From the NCBI GenBank assembly GCA_902497185.1, contig CABVEG010000033.1, forward strand, positions 1-11,134: a stretch of 11,134 bases of DNA, in the 5' to 3' direction. This document shows, one piece after another, positions 1-6,881 of this stretch. The notes beneath the pieces are model-generated. The model did no database searches. It saw only the letters and a list, made by a program, of their open reading frames with translations, and was not told the origin of the DNA. Each line of letters starts with the position of its first letter. Position 1 is the first letter of the stretch. Source of the stretch: an uncultured Eubacteriales bacterium (GTDB lineage: Bacteria > Bacillota > Clostridia > Lachnospirales > CAG-274). Position numbers and translations under genes: made by a program.

Positions 1-441
1 CTTTTGCATATGCATATTTCAAGCCCTGTGGGATATTTGGAGGAAGGAGAGGTTTTCCCGCATAAAATGGGAAAGGCTACATACAAGTATCTTAAAGAGC
101 TTGCCGAAAAGTATGATGATAAGGTTAATACAGTGAAGGTCAAGGATATTAACGGACACATAAGATTTATACTTGTGGGAGAAATTGAGTATGCTGAAGC
201 AAGTGGTCATTACACAACTGTTTTTACGGTTACGGAAAAAATAACAGTAAAAGTATCTTGGAAAACATTTTTGAATATAATTGATAAAAAATTTGTAAGA
301 GTGCACAGAAGCTATGTGGTGCAGAGAAATTATATTAAAATCATTAAGCCAAATGAAATAATATTGATTTCGGGCAAAAGTGTACCTGTTTCAAAGCAGT
401 ATTATAAAGAGCTTGAAAAAATTATTACAACGGAATTTTAA
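1..441 (+). CDS. LytTR-family response regulator, 3' part (5' end outside window)
   Basis: Transcription factor fragment whose C-terminal half is a LytTR DNA-binding domain, the type found in AgrA, ComE and other peptide-quorum-sensing regulators. The frame is open back to base 1 (codon CTT). A TTG at 4 and an ATG at 10 could be read as starts, but no ribosome-binding site can be seen, so I treat the gene as cut by the window edge. Counting the TTG codon as residue 1, the first 35 or so residues (with SSPVGYLEE) look like the last strand and helix of a receiver domain. LytTR covers about 41-142: the EIEYAEASGHY strand is at 60-70, and the hallmark FVRVHRSYVV stretch has His101-Arg102-Ser103. 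The phospho-acceptor Asp would lie upstream and is not visible. An intrinsic terminator directly follows the stop. The adjacent operon is its likely target, because direct repeats of LytTR type lie in between; this is inference. A non-receiver N-terminus remains possible. Confidence 0.9.
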   Translation, partial: LLHMHISSPVGYLEEGEVFPHKMGKATYKYLKELAEKYDDKVNTVKVKDINGHIRFILVGEIEYAEASGHYTTVFTVTEKITVKVSWKTFLNIIDKKFVRVHRSYVVQRNYIKIIKPNEIILISGKSVPVSKQYYKELEKIITTEF

Positions 442-443
442 CG

Positions 444-480
444 AAAATAAACCTTGTTTAACAGCAGGGTTTATTTTTTT
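444..480 (+). terminator. Rho-independent terminator after the LytTR gene
   Basis: A 13-bp stem pairs AAAATAAACCTTG (444-456) with CAGGGTTTATTTT (465-477), with one T-G wobble. The loop is 8 nt (457-464), and the run of seven Ts at 474-480 overlaps the end of the stem. It begins 3 nt after the TAA stop. It separates the regulator transcript from the downstream operon, so that operon needs its own promoter. Confidence 0.88.
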
Positions 481-492
481 GCCAAAATTGAA

Positions 493-522
493 TATTCATT
501 CATATAGAATGCTATTCATTCA
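493..522 (+). promoter_or_regulatory. Pair of direct repeats, candidate LytTR operator
   Basis: TATTCATTCA occurs exactly twice, at 493-502 and 513-522, with a 20-bp start-to-start distance (about two helical turns). LytTR regulators typically bind two 9-bp direct repeats separated by about 12-13 bp just upstream of the -35 region. Here the pair ends 4 bp before the proposed -35. The TTCATTCAG form of the second copy (515-523) is close to the ACCATTCAG-like half-sites of streptococcal BlpR/ComE operators, as I recall them. The spacing is about 1-2 bp shorter than the usual 21-22 bp. Seen: the repeat and its position. Inferred: binding by the regulator encoded just upstream. Confidence 0.6.
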
Positions 523-526
523 GCGG

Positions 527-557
527 TTGAGATTTTTTGTTTATCATATGTTATTAT
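527..557 (+). promoter_or_regulatory. Candidate sigma-A promoter with extended -10 for the export operon
   Basis: The candidate -35 is TTGAGA (527-532). The candidate extended -10 is TGTTATTAT (549-557), in which TATTAT follows a TG one base upstream. The spacer between the hexamers is 19 bp, longer than the ideal 17, which fits a promoter that needs an activator. The region lies after the upstream terminator and before the first gene of the operon. The AT-rich background makes chance matches likely, so only the general location is reasonably firm. Confidence 0.45.
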
Positions 558-595
558 ATTTATTAAGAAAATATTAAACTTTACAGCATAGGAAC

Positions 596-600
596 GGAGG
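596..600 (+). promoter_or_regulatory. Ribosome-binding site deciding the lipoprotein start
   Basis: GGAGG at 596-600 lies 8 nt before ATG 609 but only 2 nt before the in-frame TTG at 603. ATG 609 is therefore the start, and it also leaves a normal basic N-terminus (MVKKYK) for the lipoprotein signal peptide. Confidence 0.85.
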
Positions 601-608
601 TTTTGTTT

Positions 609-1700
609 ATGGTAAAAAAATATAAGATTTTTGTTTTTATGTTTGTTTTTATATTATGCGGCTGCAGTGAAAATGAAAATAAAAAGACAATAAGCATTGG
701 CGTAACAGGAAGTCCCGCATCTTATTCCGAGTATTATGAAAAGGGCATAAGAAAGGCTTATGAAGATGTATGTAAGGAGTATGAGGGCAGGGGCTTTGAA
801 ATAAATGTGAATTTTTATGATGATAATGACGATTATGAAACCGGGGAGAAAATAACGGCAGGTCTTGTAAATGACGAAAAAACTACTGCAATCATTGCAT
901 CTTCATCTGCTGAAATATGCGAAAATCAGGTGTATCAGACAGACAAGGCAGGTAAAATACTTATTTGTCCCCATTGGATGTATGACAATACATTGGAGGA
1001 GGGTAATTACAGTCAAGTGTTTTCACTTAATTACAGCAATGAGGATATGGGCGCTGTAATGAAAAATATTGCAAGCGAGCTGCCTGCAAAGAAATGGGCG
1101 ATTTGTTATTCTGACGATAAAATAAGCAGGGCTGAAATAAAGTGCTTTAATAACGTTGATGATAATATAAATATTGTTGATTATGTTAAGGTAAACAGTC
1201 TTATATCAGACTTTAATAAAACAGTTGAAAGGTGGAGGCTTCTTGGGGTTGAGGGTGTAATTCTTATACCATATGAAAATGAGGGCTTTGATTTGCTTTA
1301 CAGACTAAAGGCTGAAATGCCTGAGCTTTATATAATAAGTGATTCAAGTCTGGACGATGACAATGAGCTTCAGGCGAATAGAAAATATTTTGATAAAGTG
1401 TATATTGTTGACAGCTTTTTTGTAACTTCAGAGGAATCAGAAATCTTTGACAATGAGGAATATCTTGATACATGGGAAATTCACGGATATAACGCATTGA
1501 GAATGGTTGTGGATACAGCTGTTGAAAACAATTCTGACGACCCTGTGGAAATAGCTGAAATTTTGCATAAAAGCGGATATAAGGGAGAGCTTGAAAGCTA
1601 TCAATTTGATGAGAAGGGTACTTTAAATTCGGAAAGGTTCAGCTACATTGAGATAGAAAACAGTGTTGTGGCGGAGCATGAAGTATATGTAAAAAAATGA
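609..1700 (+). CDS. Lipoprotein with type 1 periplasmic-binding (LivJ/K-like) fold
   Basis: Extracellular solute-binding protein, probably anchored by a lipid to the outer face of the membrane. The 363-residue product starts with MVKKYK and a hydrophobic run. It has a lipobox L16-C17-G18-C19, so Cys19 should be lipidated. The mature part opens with ISIGVTGSP, the first strand of the Peripla_BP_6/Leu-Ile-Val-binding fold. The C-terminal end has that family's layout: HGYNALRMVVDTAVENN, then DPVEIAEIL, then GYKGELESYQFDEKGTL. The middle is more divergent, so the ligand cannot be guessed. It is the first gene of the operon and ends 12 nt before the HlyD gene. No import permease or cognate ATPase is nearby, so classical nutrient uptake looks unlikely. 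A peptide or signal sensor, an immunity protein, or a chaperone for the exported product are all possible. Fold confidence is good; role is unknown. Confidence 0.88.
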   Translation: MVKKYKIFVFMFVFILCGCSENENKKTISIGVTGSPASYSEYYEKGIRKAYEDVCKEYEGRGFEINVNFYDDNDDYETGEKITAGLVNDEKTTAIIASSSAEICENQVYQTDKAGKILICPHWMYDNTLEEGNYSQVFSLNYSNEDMGAVMKNIASELPAKKWAICYSDDKISRAEIKCFNNVDDNINIVDYVKVNSLISDFNKTVERWRLLGVEGVILIPYENEGFDLLYRLKAEMPELYIISDSSLDDDNELQANRKYFDKVYIVDSFFVTSEESEIFDNEEYLDTWEIHGYNALRMVVDTAVENNSDDPVEIAEILHKSGYKGELESYQFDEKGTLNSERFSYIEIENSVVAEHEVYVKK

Positions 1701-1712
1701 GGAGGTGTGTAA

Positions 1713-2606
1713 ATGGCTGATTTATTCCGCAGGAAAGCTATTGAAAACTACAGAGCGCAGTTTTCAATAGACAGACAAATAAAAAAATTATCTTTTTCAA
1801 CAATACTCCTTATTTTAATATTTATATTGGGACTGCTTTTTGCAGGCATATGGTTTATATTCGGAAATACCGTAAATACGGTAAATGTAATGGGAATTGT
1901 ATACCCAACGGCAGGTATTGAAAAAATAACCGCATCAAGATCTGGTATTGTAGCAGAGGTAAGATTAAATTCGGGGGAAGATATTAAGACAGGTGATATT
2001 GCTGCAATAATGCCTGATGAAGATATTTTAAACAAAATAGAAGAGGCTGTTTCAAATAATGCAGATGAAAAAGTAATTGAGAAATTGAGGCAGGATTATT
2101 TGAACAGCTCGGTTATTGTTTCAAAAACAGACGGAAGGGTGCTTTCAGTATGTAACGATGATACATATGTTCAGACGGGTGATACAATAGTAACTGTTGC
2201 CGCAAAGAAAAAGGACAGCAACAACAGACAAATATTGGCGTTTTTGCCTACAAGTAGCAAAAATAATATAAGCAAGGGCTGTGCTGTTCAGGTATCTCCA
2301 AATTATGCACCAAGGGAAAAATATGGTTACATAAACGGATATGTTGCGGACATTGGAGAGGACATAATAACAAGGAGTGACGCTGAAAAGGAATTTAATG
2401 CTTATAATATTCCCAATATTATTGATGAAAATGAAACATACATAGCCGTATATATAAATCTGCTGCCTGATGAAAATACTCAAAGCGGGCTTAACTGGTC
2501 ACAAACAAACAGCGGAGGCATTGATGTTGAAACGGGAACATTGTGCAGCAGTTCAATAGTTGTATCGGAACAGCCTCCTTATAAATGGCTTTTGGGAGGT
2601 GGCTGA
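1713..2606 (+). CDS. HlyD-family membrane-fusion subunit, NHLM bacteriocin exporter type
   Basis: Membrane-fusion/adaptor subunit of a peptide exporter, 297 residues. The start is set by GGAGG at 1701-1705, 7 nt before the ATG. The short cytosolic N-terminus LFRRKAIENY is like the LFRxxALExL opening of NHLM-system HlyD proteins. One membrane segment follows at about 29-50. An extracellular region then has two lipoyl-like halves (near SRSGIVAEVRLNSGEDIKTG, and SKTDGRVLSV with TYVQTGDTIV), joined by only a short helical linker at about 107-135. The usual long HlyD coiled hairpin is therefore much reduced, as expected where there is no outer membrane. The C-terminus (GTLCSSSIVVSEQPPYKWL) matches the GTxxSAxVVVxxxxP ending of this family. 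The ribosome-binding site of the next gene lies inside its last codons, and its stop ends 2 nt before that gene's start, which points to coupled translation and a fixed complex. Confidence 0.88.
   Translation: MADLFRRKAIENYRAQFSIDRQIKKLSFSTILLILIFILGLLFAGIWFIFGNTVNTVNVMGIVYPTAGIEKITASRSGIVAEVRLNSGEDIKTGDIAAIMPDEDILNKIEEAVSNNADEKVIEKLRQDYLNSSVIVSKTDGRVLSVCNDDTYVQTGDTIVTVAAKKKDSNNRQILAFLPTSSKNNISKGCAVQVSPNYAPREKYGYINGYVADIGEDIITRSDAEKEFNAYNIPNIIDENETYIAVYINLLPDENTQSGLNWSQTNSGGIDVETGTLCSSSIVVSEQPPYKWLLGGG
2594..2602 (+). promoter_or_regulatory. Ribosome-binding site inside the HlyD gene, fixing a GTG start
   Basis: GGGAGGTGG lies within the last codons of the HlyD gene. Its GGAGGT core (2595-2600) is 8 nt before GTG 2609. 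The in-frame ATG at 2585 lies upstream of this site and would add eight residues that do not belong to the C39 domain, so GTG 2609 is preferred. Confidence 0.8.
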
Positions 2607-2608
2607 TT

Positions 2609-4756
2609 GTGAAAAGTAAAGTTAATGTACCTCTTGTTCTTCAAATGGAAAATGTTGAATGTGGAGCAGCCTCTCTTGCTATGGTTTTAAGATTTTTTGG
2701 CAAGAAAAGCATATCTCTTGAACAGCTAAGGACAGATTGTAACGTATCAAGGGATGGAGTTACCGCTAAGGGAATTAAACGGGCAGCAATAAAAAACGGT
2801 TTGGAGTGTAAGGCTTTTAAAGCAACTCCCGAAAGTATTAAAAAGGTTTCTCTGCCTGCTGTTATACACTGGAATATGGGACATTTTGTAGTGCTTTGCG
2901 GATATGGCAGAAATTGTTTTTATATTAATGACCCTGCATTTGGGAAATATAAAGTAAGTTATGATGAGTTTGACCGTAGTTTTACAGGGATTGTACTCAC
3001 ATTTGCAAAGTCTGAGGAATTTTTGTCGGATATAGATAAAAACAGTTACAGAGGATTTACATTAAGCGGGATAAAGCCTTTTATTCCCCAAATGATATTT
3101 TTATCCTTTGTGCTTATGACGGTTACCGTTCTTAGTATGCTTATGCCGTTTTTTAATTCGGTTTATATAGATAGTATTCTTTTAAACGGGAATGTAGGAA
3201 ATTTTAGCATACTTATTGCTTCAATGGCTGTGGTTATACTGCTTTCATTTATATCAACGGCTCTTGTATCGAAGCTTAGTTATGAGATAGAAAGAAATAT
3301 TAATATAAGCTTGAGCATTGGTTTTATGGAAAAAATACTCAGACTGCCTATTGTATTTTTTAGTCAAAGAACTCCGGGAGAGCTTGCAAACAGACAGCTT
3401 GGCAGTTTTGATATTGCACAACTTGTTGTGAGATATATAACCCCTGTATTCTTTCAGACATTGCTTATAATTGTATACTGTATAGCTGCATTTATGTTTA
3501 ATATTTATGTTGCCTTAATAGGTGTGGCAGCAATTATAGTTAATGTTGTTATGACAATTTATGTTTCAGGAAAAATGAGCAGTTTATCAGCTCTTGAGAA
3601 AAAAAACACAGGACTTTATCAAAGCTCTCTTGCCTCTGCTGTTGATATGATTGAAACAATTAAGTCCTGTTCCTGTGAAAATGCTATGTTTGCGAGGCTT
3701 ACAGGAACAGCAGCACTTAATATTGAAGCAAGGGAAAAAGCAGATAAAATAAATGTATATTTATCTGCAATGTTTTATTTTATAAATCTTATAGTTTCGG
3801 CATCAATTCTTATTGTGGGAGTTTATGAAATACTAAAGGGTGAATTTTCTGTTGGTACTGCAATAGGCGTACTTGGTATGATTTCAGCTTTTTTAACCCC
3901 TGTAGGTTCATTTATAAGTTCAATTTCCACAATATTTAATTTAAAAAGTATTGCGGACAGAACCGATGATACAATGAAGTACAGTGATGAAGATATTTTT
4001 CTTTCTGATGATAAAAAGCAGACAAAGACAATGGACGGAAGCGTGAGAGCAGAAAATGTTTGCTTCAAATATGCAAGCTCGGGCGATTATGTTGTTAAAA
4101 ATATAAGTTTTTCTCTTGAAAAGGGTAAAAGCGTTGCCTTTGTCGGTGGCAGCGGAAGCGGTAAGTCTACAATGGCAAAGCTTATAGGAGGGCTTTACAG
4201 CGAAAATGAAGGACAAATTTATTATGGCAATGCTGTTAAAGGAGAGCTTAACAAAGAATATTTTTATTCAAAGATTGCTGTTGTAAGTCAGTCTGTAAAG
4301 CTTTATGAGGGGACTGTATTTGATAATATAGCAATGTGGGATAAATCGGTAACCTACGATGAGGTCGTCCTTGCCTGCAAGAAGGCATACATACATAATG
4401 AAATTGTTATGCGTAAGGAGGCTTACTATGAAAAAATAACAGAGGGAGGCAAAAATTTTTCGGGAGGACAAAGACAACGCTTTCAAATTGCCGGAGCTGT
4501 TGTAAAAAAGCCTGAAATAATTATTCTTGATGAGGCTACAAGTGCTCTTGATGCAGAAACGGAAAAAAAGGTTATGGATAATATAAAATCCCTTGGCATA
4601 ACCCTTATAATTATTGCTCACAGGCTCAGCACAATAAGAAACTGCGATGAAATACTTGTATTTAAAAACGGTGAAGTTGTTGAGAGGGGAAACCATAATA
4701 CCCTTAAAGAACAAAAAGGCTTTTATTATGAGCTTGTGTCAAATATGGGAGAGTGA
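2609..4756 (+). CDS. C39-peptidase ABC exporter (NHLM ABC1, peptidase/ATP-binding protein)
   Basis: Peptidase-containing ABC transporter (PCAT) that cleaves a leader peptide after a double-glycine-type site and pumps the core peptide across the membrane; 715 residues from GTG 2609. Residues 1-140 are a C39 cysteine peptidase: Gln12 for the oxyanion hole, catalytic Cys18 in VECGAAS, His92 in NMGHFVVL, and Asp108 in INDPAFG, so it looks active. CNVSRDG and FDRSFTGIVLTF are typical of the NHLM branch of PCATs. About six membrane segments span 155-440. The ATPase domain from about 479 is complete: Walker A G513GSGSGKS520, signature S618GGQ, Walker B ILDE with Asp641-Glu642, and H-loop His671. It probably pairs with the next ABC protein and the preceding HlyD subunit. 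The stop overlaps the possible GTG start of the next gene. The substrate is not visible in this window. Confidence 0.95.
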   Translation: MKSKVNVPLVLQMENVECGAASLAMVLRFFGKKSISLEQLRTDCNVSRDGVTAKGIKRAAIKNGLECKAFKATPESIKKVSLPAVIHWNMGHFVVLCGYGRNCFYINDPAFGKYKVSYDEFDRSFTGIVLTFAKSEEFLSDIDKNSYRGFTLSGIKPFIPQMIFLSFVLMTVTVLSMLMPFFNSVYIDSILLNGNVGNFSILIASMAVVILLSFISTALVSKLSYEIERNINISLSIGFMEKILRLPIVFFSQRTPGELANRQLGSFDIAQLVVRYITPVFFQTLLIIVYCIAAFMFNIYVALIGVAAIIVNVVMTIYVSGKMSSLSALEKKNTGLYQSSLASAVDMIETIKSCSCENAMFARLTGTAALNIEAREKADKINVYLSAMFYFINLIVSASILIVGVYEILKGEFSVGTAIGVLGMISAFLTPVGSFISSISTIFNLKSIADRTDDTMKYSDEDIFLSDDKKQTKTMDGSVRAENVCFKYASSGDYVVKNISFSLEKGKSVAFVGGSGSGKSTMAKLIGGLYSENEGQIYYGNAVKGELNKEYFYSKIAVVSQSVKLYEGTVFDNIAMWDKSVTYDEVVLACKKAYIHNEIVMRKEAYYEKITEGGKNFSGGQRQRFQIAGAVVKKPEIIILDEATSALDAETEKKVMDNIKSLGITLIIIAHRLSTIRNCDEILVFKNGEVVERGNHNTLKEQKGFYYELVSNMGE
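4747..4751 (+). promoter_or_regulatory. Ribosome-binding site for the second ABC gene
   Basis: GGGAG at 4747-4751 is 10 nt before TTG 4762 and only 1 nt before GTG 4753. TTG 4762 therefore has workable spacing, while GTG 4753, which overlaps the upstream TGA as GTGA, could start only by translational coupling. The two options differ by three residues. Confidence 0.55.
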
Positions 4757-4761
4757 TAATT

Positions 4762-6858
4762 TTGCTTGAAAATGAACTTAACAGGCTTAAACAAAAGCAT
4801 GATGAAAATATGCAGGCTGCTTATGCAAATATTGTAAGCTCCGGTGAGAAAAACTATAAAAATGAACTTGAAATAATTTTGGACTATTTCGGAATTGATT
4901 ATAGCTTTGAGGCAGATACATTTGAAAAACAGCTTGAGGAAATGAAAAATAAGTTTGATATAAGCCACAGAATAATAACTCTTAGTGACGGATGGCATAA
5001 AGATAGTATGCTTCCATTGTTAGTAAGCGGAAAAGCCGTAGTTCCTGATTTCAGAGGTAAATGCTCATTGTACAGAGGTAATAAGCGCATTGCTATATCT
5101 GATAAATATGCAAAGGAATTTGATAATAAGGCACTATGCTTTTACAAGGGCTTTTCAGCCGATAAAATCAGTAGATTGTCACTTATAAAATATATGCTTA
5201 AATGTATATCTGTTAAGGAATATGCAGTGTTAATTATTTCAATGATTGCTGTAATGTTGTTTTCTACTGTTATGCCTCAGGCACAGTATTACATATTCAA
5301 CAATCTTATACCGGCAGGTACAAAAAGTGATATTCTTCCTATAGGCTGTCTTTTGTTTGGCATTATTGTAATCTCTCTTGTAATTTACATATTTAGGGGA
5401 ATTATTACGGCAAATATACCCCTATGCATAAGTGCAAATTTACAGGGAGCAGTTATTTCAAGACTTTTAAAGCTGAAGGCAGGTTTTTTTACTGAACAGA
5501 AAGCAGGAAGCTTAAGTAGCAGTATTATAAAAATATCTGATATTTCAGAAATATTTTCGGGAGATACCATAGCTGCCTTATTGTCCTTTGTGCTTTCAAT
5601 TATATATGCTTTTGAAATATATATTTATGCAGTGGAATTTATGGGCTATGTATACCTTGCATTTACTGTTGTTCTTATACTTACTGCTGTAAATGCTGTT
5701 TTTGTTAACAAATACAGCAGTAATTTTTCTGAAAAAACAAATGAAATGACAGGCTTTGTCTATGAGCTTTTTGGAGGAATGGAAAATGTAAAGCTGAATA
5801 ATGCAGGTTCGGTTATGTTTAACCGTTGGAGCGGCTTTTATGCTGACAGCATAAAGGCCCAGAAAAAACCTATTATTATTAAATATTATAATGGCATTTA
5901 TGCTCTTGTTATTTCATTATTTACACTTGTTATATTTAGAACGGGCATAAGAGAACAAGCCTCAGCGGCAGGTTTTATTGCGTTTATGTCACTTTACGGC
6001 TTATTTATAGGTTCGGTGGGAGGAATTTCAGCTGTGTTTAATGCCGCTACAAACTTTAATTCGGCATATAACCGCCTTGAAGGCTTTTTTAAAGCTGAAA
6101 TTGAGAAAACTGAAAAAAAGCAGAGTATTGATAACTTCGACGGAAATGTGGAATTTTCAAATGTTTCTTTTAAATACCCTGACAGCAGCAATTATGTTCT
6201 TGAAAATATAAGCTTTAATATAAAAAAGGGACAGGAAATAGGAATAACAGGCAAAAGCGGCTGCGGTAAATCTACTCTTATACGACTTTTACTGGGCTTT
6301 GAACAGCCTGAAAAGGGTAGAATATTTATAGACAATAAGGATTTGAATGAAGTAAATTTATCAAGCTATCGAAGAAAATTAGGTGTAGTCCTTCAAAGCT
6401 CAAAACTCATTCCGGGGGATATTTTTTCAAATATAACTCTTACAAGTCCCGAATCAACCTATGAGGAAGTAAATAAGGTTGTGGAAATGGTAGGACTTAA
6501 AGAGGATATTGAAAGTATGCCTATGGGTTTACATACATTTGTATCTGATGATAATTTGACAATATCGGGAGGACAGAAGCAGAGAATACTTCTGGCAAGA
6601 GCAATTCTTGGAAAGCCGTCGCTTCTTATACTTGATGAGGCAACAAATGCTCTTGACAACCTCACTCAGGCATCAATAACAAGGTATATTGACAGTTCAG
6701 ATGCAACAGCTGTTATAGTGGCACACAGATTATCTACAATAAAAAATTGTGATGACATAATTGTCCTTGACGGCGGAAAAATTGCAGAGCAGGGCTGTTT
6801 TAATGAACTGCTTGAAAGAAAGGGTGTGTTTTACGACTTGGTTAAAAATCAAATGTAA
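4762..6858 (+). CDS. Second ABC exporter subunit (NHLM ABC2, ATP-binding protein)
   Basis: Membrane ABC protein, 698 residues from TTG 4762 (701 if GTG 4753 is used), probably the partner of the peptidase-type ABC protein. Residues 1-145 form a soluble domain with no C39 motif. Its DGW, LPLLVSGKAVVPDF, LYRG and ALCFYKGF sequence follows the WW..GPLLA..G.PVALLP..Y..FYRPLP pattern of the N-terminal domain in NHLM-system ABC2 proteins. About six membrane segments span 154-428. The ATPase domain from about 463 is intact: Walker A G497KSGCGKS504, signature S602GGQ, Walker B ILDE with Asp625-Glu626, and H-loop His655. The D-loop reads NALD where SALD is common. A heterodimer or a two-pump complex with the preceding transporter is inferred from family knowledge. 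The function of the N-terminal domain is unknown to me; it may receive cargo or control activity. Confidence 0.92.
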   Translation: MLENELNRLKQKHDENMQAAYANIVSSGEKNYKNELEIILDYFGIDYSFEADTFEKQLEEMKNKFDISHRIITLSDGWHKDSMLPLLVSGKAVVPDFRGKCSLYRGNKRIAISDKYAKEFDNKALCFYKGFSADKISRLSLIKYMLKCISVKEYAVLIISMIAVMLFSTVMPQAQYYIFNNLIPAGTKSDILPIGCLLFGIIVISLVIYIFRGIITANIPLCISANLQGAVISRLLKLKAGFFTEQKAGSLSSSIIKISDISEIFSGDTIAALLSFVLSIIYAFEIYIYAVEFMGYVYLAFTVVLILTAVNAVFVNKYSSNFSEKTNEMTGFVYELFGGMENVKLNNAGSVMFNRWSGFYADSIKAQKKPIIIKYYNGIYALVISLFTLVIFRTGIREQASAAGFIAFMSLYGLFIGSVGGISAVFNAATNFNSAYNRLEGFFKAEIEKTEKKQSIDNFDGNVEFSNVSFKYPDSSNYVLENISFNIKKGQEIGITGKSGCGKSTLIRLLLGFEQPEKGRIFIDNKDLNEVNLSSYRRKLGVVLQSSKLIPGDIFSNITLTSPESTYEEVNKVVEMVGLKEDIESMPMGLHTFVSDDNLTISGGQKQRILLARAILGKPSLLILDEATNALDNLTQASITRYIDSSDATAVIVAHRLSTIKNCDDIIVLDGGKIAEQGCFNELLERKGVFYDLVKNQM

Positions 6859-6881
6859 AATAAAAAGGAGGAAAATGGTAA

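Noticed and set aside
380..577. Small + strand ORF of 65 codons after the LytTR gene, considered as a possible precursor peptide.
   Set aside because: It starts inside the LytTR coding region in another frame, has no ribosome-binding site, runs through the terminator hairpin and promoter region, and has no GG-type leader.
1868..1883. Perfect inverted repeat TACCGT / ACGGTA with a 4-nt spacer.
   Set aside because: It is inside the HlyD coding region, is explained by the repeated codons of an NTVNTVNV stretch, and has no T-run or promoter context. A similar TACCG/CGGTA pair near 7148 is also within coding sequence.
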